Assembly (NCBI RefSeq): GCF_001620265.1
Contig: NZ_CP012661.1
Location: forward strand, 930,001 to 994,000
DNA from: Frigidibacter mobilis
GTDB taxonomy: Bacteria; Pseudomonadota; Alphaproteobacteria; Rhodobacterales; Rhodobacteraceae
Direction: 5' to 3'
DNA: 64,000 nt
Under the pieces are notes generated by a model. That model searched no databases, had not been told where the DNA came from, and saw only the letters and a program-made list of their open reading frames with translations. Made by a program: the position numbers and the translations under genes. This document shows positions 20,883 to 31,004 of this stretch, piece by piece (positions within the stretch are counted from its first letter, which is position 1; each line of letters begins with the position of its first letter).

Positions 20883-21806
20883 TTAACAGGTGCGGCTGCC
20901 CTGGCTGGGCGGGGTGCCCCAGTGCCGTGCATAGGCGCGAGAGAAGTAGTTCGGGTCACGGAACCCGCAGCGATAGGCCACTTCGGATACACGGAGCTGA
21001 TGCGGAGCAGAGGCGATGATCTCCTGGGCAAGCTCCAGCCTGCGCTGGTGCACAAAGTGGCGGAAGCTGGTGCCATGAGCCGCAACCAGGCGCTGCAGCT
21101 GCCTGACGCTGATGCCCATGCCGGAGGCAATATCGGTCACCGTCAGGTCAGAGCGGGCCAGGCTGGCATTTACCAGAAAGCCGAAGCGCTCGAAATCGGT
21201 TTCCGCGGGCTGTTGCCGCTTGAGCAGCAGATCGTCGATCACGTCGCGCAGGGCCAGGATCATCTCGTCGCGCAACCGGTTCGCGCGTTCGGTCGGGTGG
21301 GGCGCGCAGCGCAGCAGATACCCCGCCATGAAGGCCAGGTGGTGACTGGCAGCGATGTCGGTGCCAAGCACCGTGCAGGCCGGTACCTGATCCGTGAACC
21401 CGTCCAGCAGCGCCAGGTCCTGGCGGCCGCCCCGCGGCAGGATCAACTCGAACCGGGTGCCTGGCGGCAGCAGGGCGATCTGCCCTGCCGGCAGCAGGAT
21501 CTGCTGGCCCTCCAGCTGCAGAACGCCGCCGCGGATCATCCGCAGCATCACCGCGACACCCGCATGGGGTTGCAGATGCCAGCCGGTTTCACCTTCGCCA
21601 AGATCGAGCGTGGACAGGACCAGCCGCCCCAGCTCCAGCGCCATCAGGCTGCCATGCGCATCCTTGCTCCGATGCGCCAGCGGCTCGACCCGTGCCCCGC
21701 GGGCCCATAGCCGGGCTGCAGCCTGCCGGGCATCCTTCAGCCGGGCACGGGCATAGTCCTGCTGCGTCAGCCGATTATCGCCCCAGCGATCCTGCCGTGT
21801 CATCAT
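20883..21806 (-). CDS. AraC-family regulator of the siderophore-uptake genes
   Basis: 307-aa regulator. The C-terminal ~100 residues hold the two AraC helix-turn-helix motifs (LTVTDIASGMGISVRQLQRL and LRVSEVAYRCGFRDPNYFSR). The N-terminal part has a cupin-like effector region (LQPHAGVAVMLRMIRGG). It is divergent from a TonB-receptor gene, like PchR-type regulators that sense their siderophore. Tandem ATGs at 21806 and 21803 are likely starts. A longer frame to 21950 would run into the receptor gene and has no good ribosome site. Confidence 0.85.
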   Translation of the reverse strand: MMTRQDRWGDNRLTQQDYARARLKDARQAAARLWARGARVEPLAHRSKDAHGSLMALELGRLVLSTLDLGEGETGWHLQPHAGVAVMLRMIRGGVLQLEGQQILLPAGQIALLPPGTRFELILPRGGRQDLALLDGFTDQVPACTVLGTDIAASHHLAFMAGYLLRCAPHPTERANRLRDEMILALRDVIDDLLLKRQQPAETDFERFGFLVNASLARSDLTVTDIASGMGISVRQLQRLVAAHGTSFRHFVHQRRLELAQEIIASAPHQLRVSEVAYRCGFRDPNYFSRAYARHWGTPPSQGSRTC

Positions 21807-21918
21807 GTCGCAAAAATCCAGAAGCTGGTCGTCTCGGTTCAGACAATCGCACACCCTGCCACCGAATATCCAACTATTTCTATCGGCAATTCTGACCTGA
21901 GCATCTGGACCCTCCCCC

Positions 21919-24156
21919 ATGCCGTATACACGCCTCTGCCCCCCGCACATGATTGCCGCCCTGCTGATATCGGCCAGCCCTATGGCCGTGATGGCGCAGG
22001 ATGCCTCTCCCTACCTTCTTGACGAGATCGTCGTCACCGCCACGCGCACCGACCGGCCGGTTTCGGCCATTCCCGGCTCGGTGCAGGTGATCGACGCCGA
22101 AGCGCTGAGAAGCGTGCAGGCGTCCGGTGGCGGGGCCGCCGATCTGCTGGCGAGACTGGTGCCGGGATTCAGCTTCTCCAACCAGACCCTGTCGGGCGCC
22201 TCCGAAACCTTCCGCGGACGTGGCCTTCTGGTCATGGTCGACGGCGTGCCGCGCAATACCCCGCTGCGGGATGTCTCGCGCATCCTGTCCACCATTGATC
22301 TGAACACTGTCGAGCGGGTCGAGGTGATCGGCGGCGCATCATCGCTCTATGGCGCGGGCGCCACGGGCGGGACGGTGAACTTCATCACCAAGTCGGGCAG
22401 CCGTGCCGATGGAAAGCCGCGTATCACGCTCGAAACCGGGGTCAGGGCCTATACGCATGATGTCGACGACAGCATCGCGCCCTTTGCAACGTTGGGGGTC
22501 GAGCAGAAGCTGGGCGCCTTCGACTATGCACTGACGCTCAGCCACACCCGTACCCGGCTGACCTATGATGGTGCCGGGCGGCGCCTGCCGTCCGACCCGA
22601 TGCTGGGCCAGGGCGGGGGCGACGCGACCCGAAAATGGAACGGCAGCCTGCGCCTCGGCTATGATCTCGATGCCAGCCGCCGGATCGAGCTGAGCTATGA
22701 ACACTCTGATATCGATCAAAAGCCAGAGTACTTCGCCGATTATCAGTCCTCGCCCGTGTCGCCCGATCTGGACAGCCCCTACACTGGCAAGTCCATCGCG
22801 GAGGATTCCGGCTACCTGACCCTGCGCTATTCAGACGACGACTTTGCCTTGGGCAAGCTGTCGGTCAGCCTCTCACGCAATGACGTGATGAAGCGCTTTG
22901 CCTTCACCCGGTTCGATCCGGCGGTTAACACGCTGGTCTACTATGACGGAAACCCGGCCGACCCGACTGCGCCCTGGAACCAGACCGAGATGGAAAGCCT
23001 GCGCACGACGCTGAACATCGGCGTGGACAGCGACCTGTCGGTCTTTGGACGCGATGCCAGCCTCAGCTGGGGCGTCGAGCTTGGCGAGGACAAGACGACG
23101 CAGAAGCTGACCAATGGCGCGGCCGTGGCGACACCACTGACCAACCGTTCATCGGCCGCCTATGCGCAGCTGACCCTGCCGGTCAGCAATGCCGTCACCC
23201 TGTCGGGTGGGCTGCGCTATGACCATTTCAGGCTGGATGTCGGCGACTTCACCCGGCCGCGCGCCTACTACTACTTCCCCAACTACCGCACCGGGCTGGA
23301 CTTGGCATCTGTCGCTGTCACCGGCGGGAATTTCAGCTTTGGCGAGTGGACCGGGAACCTGGGCTTCACTGCCTTTGTCGGGCCGACCACCCAGGTGTTC
23401 GGCGGCTGGTCGCAAGGTTATTCGCTGACCGATATCGGCAGCTTCACCCGCCGCGCCGGCATGAATTCTGTGGCCGAGATCTGCACCGCCTATGGTAATG
23501 ACAACCGGCTGGTGGCTGCCGCCTACGGCTGCAGCGCGCCGGGGACCTACGCGCTGTCCTACGCGGACATCGCCCCCAAGCCGCAGATCGTCGACACCTA
23601 CGAGCTTGGCCTGCGTCACGAGGCAAGCACCTGGAACGGCCAGGTCTCTGCCTTCTATTCCACCTCGGATGATGGGGTGAACTTCGATCCGATCACTAAC
23701 CGCGTCAGCCAGCAAAAGGAGCAGGTCTGGGGCATCGAGGCGCAGGGGGCCTGGACCCTTGCCTCTGGCACGATGATGGACGGCATGCTCGCCTTCCGCG
23801 AGGGGCGCTATGACTCGGATGGGGACGGCAAGATCGACGCCTGGCTGGGCAACAACCGCATCGGCTCACCGGTCCGGGCTCGGCTGGGGGTCACGCATGA
23901 CTTTTCCGGCTGGGTCAGTCGCGCCGAGGCGGTGTATCTGGGCGGCCGCAGCCGCGCAGAGGGTCAGCTGGACCTGTCCACCGTCACGCTGGTCAATGCC
24001 AGTGTCTCGCGGGAGCTTGGCCAGGGCACGCTCAGCCTTGCGGTGGACAACCTGTTTGACCGGGACTACGTGAACCCGACAGCCACCGCGACCCGGAACG
24101 CCAAGTCCGCTGGGCAGGGCCGGACCGTCGCTGTCGGCTATCGTATCAGCTTTTGA
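21919..24156 (+). CDS. TonB-dependent siderophore receptor
   Basis: 745-aa outer-membrane receptor. A signal peptide ends near MAVMAQ-D (residue 26). The TonB box/plug start is DEIVVTATRT, and the plug continues with FRGRGLLVMVDGVPRN and VERVEVIGGASSLYGAGATG. The rest is a 22-strand barrel ending in an aromatic residue (VGYRISF), as required for barrel assembly. It imports a ferric siderophore using TonB energy. Downstream come a small protein and an RhtX-like permease, and the AraC-type regulator is divergent. No TonB/ExbBD genes are nearby. Confidence 0.93.
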   Translation: MPYTRLCPPHMIAALLISASPMAVMAQDASPYLLDEIVVTATRTDRPVSAIPGSVQVIDAEALRSVQASGGGAADLLARLVPGFSFSNQTLSGASETFRGRGLLVMVDGVPRNTPLRDVSRILSTIDLNTVERVEVIGGASSLYGAGATGGTVNFITKSGSRADGKPRITLETGVRAYTHDVDDSIAPFATLGVEQKLGAFDYALTLSHTRTRLTYDGAGRRLPSDPMLGQGGGDATRKWNGSLRLGYDLDASRRIELSYEHSDIDQKPEYFADYQSSPVSPDLDSPYTGKSIAEDSGYLTLRYSDDDFALGKLSVSLSRNDVMKRFAFTRFDPAVNTLVYYDGNPADPTAPWNQTEMESLRTTLNIGVDSDLSVFGRDASLSWGVELGEDKTTQKLTNGAAVATPLTNRSSAAYAQLTLPVSNAVTLSGGLRYDHFRLDVGDFTRPRAYYYFPNYRTGLDLASVAVTGGNFSFGEWTGNLGFTAFVGPTTQVFGGWSQGYSLTDIGSFTRRAGMNSVAEICTAYGNDNRLVAAAYGCSAPGTYALSYADIAPKPQIVDTYELGLRHEASTWNGQVSAFYSTSDDGVNFDPITNRVSQQKEQVWGIEAQGAWTLASGTMMDGMLAFREGRYDSDGDGKIDAWLGNNRIGSPVRARLGVTHDFSGWVSRAEAVYLGGRSRAEGQLDLSTVTLVNASVSRELGQGTLSLAVDNLFDRDYVNPTATATRNAKSAGQGRTVAVGYRISF

Positions 24157-24159
24157 TCC

Positions 24160-24546
24160 ATGATCCAGCTGGGCCGCCACGAAGCGCGGCCAGTGCCCTC
24201 GGCATTGGCCCTGCGCTTTTCGCCACCGCAACTGTCCCGGGACAGCGCCGACTATTTGGCGCTGTTTCCCCGTCTGGCCGCGCATGACTGCGCCTTCGTG
24301 CTGTTCAGCGACCTGCGCGGCTTTCATCTGGACCACCAGGGCGAAGTCGCGCAGAACCTTGCCGCCAAGGCCAGCCGGCAAGCCTTTGCCGCCCGGATCC
24401 GGGCGCTTGTGCTGATGTCCGATCACCCGTCCGAGCGCCAGCGCGCCACCTTTGCCAACTTCTGGTCCATTCCCGTCGAGGTCCATGATGACATCTCCGC
24501 TGCCACCCGCGCCTTCCTTGGATTCCACGACCGGCTCATCCCCTGA
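24160..24546 (+). CDS. Small unknown protein between siderophore receptor and permease
   Basis: 128-aa protein with alternating strands and helices (HDCAFVLFSDLRGFHL, IRALVLMSDHP, FANFWSIPVEVHDDISAATRAFL). The layout recalls SpoIIAA-like/STAS folds, but no conserved motif makes this firm. No signal peptide. It starts three bases after the receptor stop and overlaps the start of the MFS gene by 62 bases, so it is part of the siderophore operon. Confidence 0.65.
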   Translation: MIQLGRHEARPVPSALALRFSPPQLSRDSADYLALFPRLAAHDCAFVLFSDLRGFHLDHQGEVAQNLAAKASRQAFAARIRALVLMSDHPSERQRATFANFWSIPVEVHDDISAATRAFLGFHDRLIP

Positions 24547-25747
24547 CCTGCTGCGCCGCTACCTGGTGCTGGCGGTGCTGTATCTGGCAGAGGGTGTGCC
24601 CGGGTATGTTCTGGTTGCCGCGGTGCCGCCGATCCTGCGCGAGCAGGGGGTTTCGCGCGCCACCATCGGGATGCTGTCGCTGCTGCTGCTGCCTATGGCC
24701 CTGAAATTCCTGTGGGCACCGCTGATCGAGCGCTTCCGGCCGCTGCCGCTCGGGCCGCGCCGGGCCTGGATCCTGCCCACTCAGATCGGCAGCGCGGCCT
24801 GCGTGCTGGCCTTGGGGATGATCCAGCCAACCGATATTCCGGCGCTGGTTGCGATCGCGCTGGCGCTGATCGTGCTGGCCTCGAGCCAGGGCATCGCCAC
24901 AGACGGATACGCGGTGCTGTCGCTGCAGCCGCACGAACGCCCGACTGGCAACGCCATCCAGGGCGCCGCCGTCGCGGCCTCGGTCATTGTCGGCGGCACC
25001 ATGAGCCTGGTGCTGTACCAGCATGTCGGCTGGCAGGTGACCATGACCATCATGGCGGGCCTGACGCTGCTGCCGCTGCTGGTCCTGCCACTGATGCACG
25101 AGGATGTTGCCCCGCCCACCGCCCGGCCCCGGCCCCGCCTGCGCCATTTCTTCGCGCGACCCGAGGCGGTCAGCGTTCTGGGCCTCGCGCTGTTCTATCG
25201 CGCTTCCGAGGGGTTGGTGAAGTCGATGGAGGGTCCCTATCTGGTCGACAGCGGGATGTCGCTGGACTGGATCGGCTACCTGTCCGGAGCCTCGGCGGCG
25301 ACGGTGGGGCTGGGAGGGTCCGCGCTGGCGGCGCTGGCCGTGCGCCGGCATGGGCCGCATGGCACGCTGGTGCTGCTCGGCAGCCTGCGCAGCCTGTGCT
25401 TTGCCGTCTTCGCCCTGCACAGCCTGGGCATCTTGGGCGGACTCTACCCCATCGGTACGGCGGCGGTGTTTCAGACCATGATCCGCTACATGGAGATCGT
25501 GGCGCTGTACTCCCTGTTCATGCAGGTCTGTTCCAGCGATCAGCCGGGGACGGATTTCACGCTTCTGGCCTGCGCGCAACTGATCGTCTACCAGTTGGGT
25601 GGCATGGCGGCGGGCCATCTGGCCGAGGCCCTGGGGTATGGCGGCCTGTTCGTGCTGGCGACGGCCATCTCCATGCTGGCGACCTGGGCAACGCGGCGCC
25701 ATGCAACAGGCTTCGGCCGCGCGCCGGGAGATGCGGGGCGGGCCTAG
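24485..25747 (+). CDS. MFS transporter, RhtX/FptX-like siderophore permease
   Basis: About 420-aa inner-membrane protein with 12 predicted helices. The first ones read YLAEGVPGYVLVAAVPPILR and MALKFLWAPLIERFRPLPLG, the AmpG/RhtX-like pattern of single-subunit siderophore importers (RhtX of Sinorhizobium, FptX of Pseudomonas). With the TonB receptor and AraC regulator this gives a complete outer-plus-inner membrane uptake route. Tandem ATGs at 24485/24488 follow GTCGAGGTCC. It overlaps the preceding small gene. Confidence 0.85.
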   Translation: MMTSPLPPAPSLDSTTGSSPDLLRRYLVLAVLYLAEGVPGYVLVAAVPPILREQGVSRATIGMLSLLLLPMALKFLWAPLIERFRPLPLGPRRAWILPTQIGSAACVLALGMIQPTDIPALVAIALALIVLASSQGIATDGYAVLSLQPHERPTGNAIQGAAVAASVIVGGTMSLVLYQHVGWQVTMTIMAGLTLLPLLVLPLMHEDVAPPTARPRPRLRHFFARPEAVSVLGLALFYRASEGLVKSMEGPYLVDSGMSLDWIGYLSGASAATVGLGGSALAALAVRRHGPHGTLVLLGSLRSLCFAVFALHSLGILGGLYPIGTAAVFQTMIRYMEIVALYSLFMQVCSSDQPGTDFTLLACAQLIVYQLGGMAAGHLAEALGYGGLFVLATAISMLATWATRRHATGFGRAPGDAGRA

Positions 25748-25837
25748 CCGGGCGCGCCCCGGCGCGGCGGCTCGCTGCCCTGCAGGTGCGGCGCAAGGCC
25801 TGGCGGCGCGGGCAATGTGCCCCTTGCACGAACAACG

Positions 25838-27496
25838 TTACACAACGCCGGGCACCCGGTCCGGCCAGAAGCGCACCCCGGGCCGCGCCAGCCCGCCACC
25901 AAGCGCCGCGACCGTGCCGTCGGCGCGCCAGCAGGCGGCACCCGTCATCGTCTCGCCAAAGGCGATGGCATTCATGCCGCCGCCGATATGCGGCACCACC
26001 TTCACCTGATGGCCCATCGCCGCCAATGCCGCCTGCTGCGGTGCGAAAGCCTGCTCGATCTCGACCTCCTGCCCCTGGGTCCATAGTCGCGGCGCCTCCA
26101 CCGCCTGCTGCAGGGTCATGCCGTGGTCGATCAGGTTGACGATGGCCTGCATCGCCGAGGGGAATATCCTGAGGCCGCCCGGCAGCCCCAGTGCAAAGAC
26201 CGGGGCACCGTCCTTCAGCACGATCATCGGCGCCATCGAGGTCGGCACCCGCTTGCCCGGTACCACCGACAGGGCGCGCCCGGGATGCGGATCGAAGTTC
26301 AGCATGTAGTTGTTGGGGATGATCCCGGTCCCCGGCACCACGAAGCGCGCCCCGAACAGCCCGTTGATCGTGTGGGTGGCGGTGACGATGTTTCCGTCCC
26401 TGTCGGCCACGGTCACATGGGTGGTGTCCTGGCTTTCGCGGCCCGCGGGGGTGGCGGCGCGCAAGCCTGCCTGCGGGCCGATCTGCGCCGCGCATTCGGC
26501 GGCATAGGCCTTGGAGGTCAGCCGCTCCACCGGCACATCCACGAAGGCCGGATCGCCCGAGAAGGCACGGCGGTCGGCGAAGGCGATGCGGATCACCTCG
26601 GCCAGAAGATGCAGGCTTTCGGCTGTGCCGAACCCCATGCCGGCCACGTCGAACCGCTCCAGCATGTTCAGCATCTGCGCCACATGCACCCCGGACGAGG
26701 CCGGCGGCGGCGGCCCCACGATCTGATGGCCGCGATAGCTGCCGGCGATGGGCGCGCGGTCCACCGGGCGGTAATCGGTCAGGTCCGCCATCGACACGTA
26801 ACCGTCGTCCCGCATCGCCTTGACCAGCGCCGCGCCAAGCGCGCCGCCATGCAGGGCAAAGGCGCCCTCGCTCTGGATCAGGCGCAAGCTCTGGGCATAG
26901 TCGCCCATCACCATGCGGTCCCCGGGGGCCAGCGTCGCGCCATCCCGCATCACCAGCGCTGCCATCGCCGGATCTGCGGCAAGGTCGCCCGCGAACTCGC
27001 GGATCGCGCCGGCAAGGTAATGGGTGACGGTGAACCCGCGCGCGGCGAGCCGGATCGCGGGTTCGACCACATCCGCAAAGGGCAGCCTGCCAAACCGGGC
27101 CTGCATGTCGCACCAACCGGCAAGGTTGCCCGGAACCGCCACGGCAGAGGGGCCGACCATGTTGCGCCGGTCCCGCGCGTCCATGTCGGTCGGGGGTGTG
27201 TCCGAGACCGGGTCATACATGGTCGGGTGCATGGAGGCGGCGGCGGAGGACAGCGCGTCGATCACCACATGCCGGCCATCCGCCAGCCGGATATGCGACA
27301 GCCCGCCACCAGCAATGCCCACCATCATCGGCTCCACCACCGTCAGCGCCAGCAGCGCGGCCACGGCGGCGTCGATGGCATTGCCGCCCGCCGCCAGCAT
27401 CTCGGCCCCTGCGGCCGATCCCAGCGGGTTGTTGGTCACCACCACCCCGCCGGCACCGCTGGCCGGGGATTTCTCGCAGCTGAAGGGAAGTGCCAT
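25838..27496 (-). CDS. Gamma-glutamyltransferase family (Ntn hydrolase)
   Basis: 552-aa GGT-family protein, normally autocleaved into two chains. It transfers or hydrolyses gamma-glutamyl groups; the branch also includes cephalosporin acylases. The predicted nucleophile is T358 in DTTHV, after which the small subunit starts. Other motifs are GAEMLAAGGNAIDAAVAALL near 30, GPPPPASSGVH near 261 and GLPGGLRIFPSAMQ. There is no signal peptide, so it is probably cytoplasmic. ATG 27496 has GGAGACGGCT upstream. It is the last gene of a leftward cluster with an RraA-like gene and a PotABCD-like importer. Confidence 0.88.
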   Translation of the reverse strand: MALPFSCEKSPASGAGGVVVTNNPLGSAAGAEMLAAGGNAIDAAVAALLALTVVEPMMVGIAGGGLSHIRLADGRHVVIDALSSAAASMHPTMYDPVSDTPPTDMDARDRRNMVGPSAVAVPGNLAGWCDMQARFGRLPFADVVEPAIRLAARGFTVTHYLAGAIREFAGDLAADPAMAALVMRDGATLAPGDRMVMGDYAQSLRLIQSEGAFALHGGALGAALVKAMRDDGYVSMADLTDYRPVDRAPIAGSYRGHQIVGPPPPASSGVHVAQMLNMLERFDVAGMGFGTAESLHLLAEVIRIAFADRRAFSGDPAFVDVPVERLTSKAYAAECAAQIGPQAGLRAATPAGRESQDTTHVTVADRDGNIVTATHTINGLFGARFVVPGTGIIPNNYMLNFDPHPGRALSVVPGKRVPTSMAPMIVLKDGAPVFALGLPGGLRIFPSAMQAIVNLIDHGMTLQQAVEAPRLWTQGQEVEIEQAFAPQQAALAAMGHQVKVVPHIGGGMNAIAFGETMTGAACWRADGTVAALGGGLARPGVRFWPDRVPGVV

Positions 27497-27533
27497 AGCC
27501 GTCTCCATTCCGTTTGCGGGCCCGGCCCGGCGG

Positions 27534-28199
27534 TCAGCCGAGCTTTGCCAACACCTTCGCCGTTGCGCCCGACAGATCGCCCAGCCTGGCCAGCCCGTCG
27601 CGCACCTGGCCCTCGCGGCCCTTGCCGCGCGCCTGGATCTCGATCGCCTTCTGTGCCTCGGAGGCAACTTCATCGCGCGGCAGGACCAGGACGCCGGATT
27701 CATCGGCCAGCACCGCATCGCCCGGCATCACCACGGTATTGCCGCAAGACACCGGCACGTTGATCGCCCCGCCCAGATCATAGAGGCGCGTGGTGATGGG
27801 CGACACGCCCCGGCACCACATCGGGAAATCCGAGGCCTCGATCTCTTCCACATCGGTGCAGGGCCCGTCGACGACGGCCCCCACGGCCCCCGCCGCCTTG
27901 GCCCCCACCGTCACGCCGCCGCCCCAGCAGGCGAAGCGGTCATCGTGCAGCCGGTCCACGAACACGAAGTCACCGGGTCGGATCAGGCTGAGCAGATGGT
28001 GAAGCAGGGTGGAATCGGGGCCGGGGATGGCAATGGTCACCGCGGTGCCCACCACCCGGCGGCGGATCACCGGCTGGATCTGCCGGCTGAGGAATCCGAA
28101 CTGGCGCCAATGGCCCATCGTCGCCGTCTCGCATTGCGCCAGAAGCGCAAGGTCCTCGGCGGGGATCTGGTCGGGCATCGGGTTGATCTTGTAGGACAT
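27534..28199 (-). CDS. RraA-like / HMG aldolase-family protein
   Basis: 221-aa member of the RraA/dimethylmenaquinone-methyltransferase-like family. Many members are class II pyruvate aldolases (4-hydroxy-4-methyl-2-oxoglutarate or oxaloacetate decarboxylation). It shows GTAVTIAIPGPDS near 51, WGGGVTVGAKAAGAVGAVVDG near 92 (substrate and metal site) and VMPGDAVLADESGVLVLP near 160. In a catabolic ABC-transporter cluster, an aldolase or decarboxylase role is likelier than RNase E inhibition (inference). GGAAACCCAAGAC precedes ATG 28199. Confidence 0.85.
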   Translation of the reverse strand: MSYKINPMPDQIPAEDLALLAQCETATMGHWRQFGFLSRQIQPVIRRRVVGTAVTIAIPGPDSTLLHHLLSLIRPGDFVFVDRLHDDRFACWGGGVTVGAKAAGAVGAVVDGPCTDVEEIEASDFPMWCRGVSPITTRLYDLGGAINVPVSCGNTVVMPGDAVLADESGVLVLPRDEVASEAQKAIEIQARGKGREGQVRDGLARLGDLSGATAKVLAKLG

Positions 28200-28224
28200 G
28201 TCTTGGGTTTCCTTCGGGGGTAAG

Positions 28225-29016
28225 TCAGCGGCTGAAAGCCTTGGTGAAACCGACGCTGCGCTCGATCACCAGAACCATCGCAAGCGACATGGCGATCAGC
28301 AGCACGGCAAGCACGGCGACCATCGGATCGGTGCGTTCGTCGACATAGCGGTAGATGGCAACCGGCAGGGTCTGCAGCCGTGGCCCGACGAGGAACAGCG
28401 ACAGCACGATCTCGTCAAACGACATGATCGCGGCGATGGCGCCCGAGGCGATGATGCCGGGCGTCAGCCGGGGCAGGGTGATCTGCACGAACACCTGCAT
28501 CGGCGTCGCCCCCAGCGTCATTGCCGCATGTTCGACATCGGTGCCGAGGTTCGCCAGCGAGGTCTGCAAGATCCGCACCGAGAAGGGCAGCGTCATCACC
28601 AGATGCGCCAGAACCAGCCCGGGATAGGTGGCGACCAGCCCGGCGGGCGTGAATACCATCAAGATCCCCAGCCCCAGCATCATCGCCGGCAGCACCAGCG
28701 GCGCCAGGATCAGGTTGCGGATCAGGGTGCGGCCCGGAAACTCCAGCCGGACCAGAGCGAAGGCGGCGGGCAGGCCCAGAGCCAGGCTGAGCACCGCGAC
28801 GATCGCCGCGATGATCGCGCTGTTCCTCAGACCCTGCATGAATCCCGCATTGTTCAGCACGACCGAATACCACTTCAGGCTCCAGCCCGAGGGCGGGAAG
28901 GACAGGTAGCTGTCGGCGCTGAACGAGATCACGAGGATGATAAGCATGGGCAGGAAGATGAAGCCGAAGACGGCGAACACATAGCCGCGCGCGAGGATCG
29001 AGATCAGGCGGGTCAT
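28225..29016 (-). CDS. ABC transporter permease, PotC/YdcV-like
   Basis: 263-aa inner-membrane permease with six predicted helices and the EAA-type loop [21 protein letters not shown] near 185, which contacts the ATPase. It resembles PotC/YdcV of polyamine importers. Its start overlaps the stop of the partner permease by four bases. Part of the leftward operon of binding protein, ATPase and two permeases. Confidence 0.92.
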   Translation of the reverse strand: MTRLISILARGYVFAVFGFIFLPMLIILVISFSADSYLSFPPSGWSLKWYSVVLNNAGFMQGLRNSAIIAAIVAVLSLALGLPAAFALVRLEFPGRTLIRNLILAPLVLPAMMLGLGILMVFTPAGLVATYPGLVLAHLVMTLPFSVRILQTSLANLGTDVEHAAMTLGATPMQVFVQITLPRLTPGIIASGAIAAIMSFDEIVLSLFLVGPRLQTLPVAIYRYVDERTDPMVAVLAVLLIAMSLAMVLVIERSVGFTKAFSR

Positions 29017-29900
29017 GCGCGCCTCCCTGTGAAGGACCGGCGTGTGAAGAGGCGGATCAGCAACGCGGTACCGATCATGGCGATCAGGAAGATGGCCAGC
29101 ATCAGGAAGGCCAGCGCGGCCGCCGTGGGCCAGTCGAGCATCACCAGCGCAAGGTCATAGACCTCGGTCGCCAGCAGGAACACCCGGCCGCCGCCCAGCA
29201 GAGAGGGCGTGATGAAGGACGAGACCGACAGCACGAAGCCGATGGTCAACCCGGCGATGATCGCCGGCATGCTCAGCGGCAGCGTCACCCGCAGGAACAC
29301 GGTCTGCGGCGTTGCCCCCAGCGACATCGCGGCGTCGTCAAGACGGCGGTCCAGCCGCCCCAGCCCGGCCGAGATCGTCAGGAACATGAAGGGCATGATG
29401 CTCTCCGACAGGCCGATCACCACGCCGGTGTAGTTGTTGACCATCTGGATCGGCGCATCCGTCAGCCCCGCGCCCATCAGCAGGTGGTTCACCAGCCCGT
29501 CATTGCCAAGCGTGACCATCCAGCCGAAGGACCGCACCACCGCCGACACCAGCAGCGGCGAGGCGGCAAGCACCGTCAGCGGCGTGCGCCAGCGCGAGGT
29601 CATCCGCGACAGGTACAGCGCCATCGGATAGGCCATCATCAGCGCAATGAAGGACGCAGTGACCGCCAGCTTCAGCGTGCGGCCCAGAAGCTCGAGGTAA
29701 TAGCTGTCGCTGAGGATCGCAGCATAGGTGCCGAGGCTGATTGTCCTGACGATGGCACCATAGTCGCTTTCGTTCAGCGACATGCGGAACAGCCACAGCA
29801 TCGGCCCGATGAAGGTCAGCGCCAGCACGATCAGCACCGGGGCCAGCAGGATCCAGGGTGTCAGCCGGGTCGATGTGCCGGGGACGATGAAGGCGTTCAT
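29013..29900 (-). CDS. ABC transporter permease, PotB/YdcU-like
   Basis: 295-aa permease, about six helices, with EAA loop [20 protein letters not shown] near 205. PotB/YdcU type. It overlaps the ATPase gene upstream and the second permease downstream by four bases each, so all three are translationally coupled. Confidence 0.92.
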   Translation of the reverse strand: MNAFIVPGTSTRLTPWILLAPVLIVLALTFIGPMLWLFRMSLNESDYGAIVRTISLGTYAAILSDSYYLELLGRTLKLAVTASFIALMMAYPMALYLSRMTSRWRTPLTVLAASPLLVSAVVRSFGWMVTLGNDGLVNHLLMGAGLTDAPIQMVNNYTGVVIGLSESIMPFMFLTISAGLGRLDRRLDDAAMSLGATPQTVFLRVTLPLSMPAIIAGLTIGFVLSVSSFITPSLLGGGRVFLLATEVYDLALVMLDWPTAAALAFLMLAIFLIAMIGTALLIRLFTRRSFTGRRA

Positions 29901-30985
29901 GCGGCGAACACCCGCATCCCGTCGCCGGGCCAGTTCAGCGACACGGACTGCCCGGGGACCGCGAGCGCGTCGCCGGCAGAGCCGGGGCGCAACTCGACGA
30001 TCATCGTCTGATCTTCGGGCAGTAGCACCTCGACCTCGATCATGCTGCCGACAAAGACCCGGCGCAGGACCACGGCGTTCAGGGCGCCCTCGGCCGGCGG
30101 CAGCAGGCGGATCGCATGGGGGCGCACGATGGCCAGCACGTCGCCGGACAGATCGCCCGTCATGCCTTCGGCCAGGGCCTCGGGCTGTGGCAGCGTCTGG
30201 CCGCCAAGTGTCAGCCTGCCTTGCGCGACATGGGCCTTCATCGTGTTCGCGCGGCCGATGAAATTGGCCACGAAGGGCGTGGCGGCGCGGTCATAGATCT
30301 CGGTCGGCGTGCCGATCTGCTCCAGCTCTCCGCCGTTCATCACGGCGATGCGGTCGCACATGGTCAGCGCCTCTTGCTGGTCATGGGTCACGAACAGGGT
30401 GGTGATCCCGGTACGGGTCTGGATGTCGCGCAGCTCGAAGCGCATCTCGTCCCGCAGGCGGGCGTCGAGGTTTGAAAGGGGCTCGTCCAGCAGCAGGATC
30501 TCGGGCTCGATCACGATGGCACGGGCGATGGCGACGCGCTGCTGCTGCCCGCCCGACAGCTCGGAGGGGCGGCGCTCGCCGAAGGCCTCCAGCCGCACCG
30601 CGCGCAGGGCTTCGGTGACGCGGGCCCGGATCTCCTCCTTGCCGATCTTGCGCAGCTTCAGCCCGAAGGCCACGTTCTGCGCCACGGTCATATGCGGAAA
30701 CAGCGCGTAGGACTGGAAGACCAGCCCCAGGTTCCGCTCCCAGGGCGGGCGCGAGACGATGTCCTGCCCGCCAATGGTGATGCGCCCGGATGTCGGGGCC
30801 AGAAGCCCCGCGAACATCCGCAGCGTCGTTGATTTTCCGCAGCCGGACGGCCCCAGCAGTCCGATGAACTCGCCCTTGGCAATATCGAAGGACAGCCGGT
30901 TCACGGCGGGGCGCTTGCCGCCATAGTCGAAGGTCAGGCTCTCGATGCGGATATGCGGGTCGGGAGGGAAGGTCTGTAGGGTCAT
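29897..30985 (-). CDS. ABC transporter ATP-binding protein, PotA-like
   Basis: 362-aa ATPase. Walker [10 protein letters not shown] lies at 45-53, signature LSGGQ at 143-147, Walker B LLLDEP at 164-169 and switch His at 201 (VTHDQQEA). A C-terminal TOBE domain covers about 280-360. PotA/FbpC class. It energises uptake of the ligand bound by the protein at 31005. Starts 19 bases after that gene. Confidence 0.94.
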   Translation of the reverse strand: MTLQTFPPDPHIRIESLTFDYGGKRPAVNRLSFDIAKGEFIGLLGPSGCGKSTTLRMFAGLLAPTSGRITIGGQDIVSRPPWERNLGLVFQSYALFPHMTVAQNVAFGLKLRKIGKEEIRARVTEALRAVRLEAFGERRPSELSGGQQQRVAIARAIVIEPEILLLDEPLSNLDARLRDEMRFELRDIQTRTGITTLFVTHDQQEALTMCDRIAVMNGGELEQIGTPTEIYDRAATPFVANFIGRANTMKAHVAQGRLTLGGQTLPQPEALAEGMTGDLSGDVLAIVRPHAIRLLPPAEGALNAVVLRRVFVGSMIEVEVLLPEDQTMIVELRPGSAGDALAVPGQSVSLNWPGDGMRVFAA

Positions 30986-31004
30986 GGGGCCGTCCGGTCA
31001 AAGG

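Noticed and set aside
26123..27763. Long rightward open frame opposite the GGT and RraA-like genes
   Set aside because: It is antisense to two well-supported genes, is His/Arg/Gly-rich as GC-rich shadow frames are, and has no family motif.
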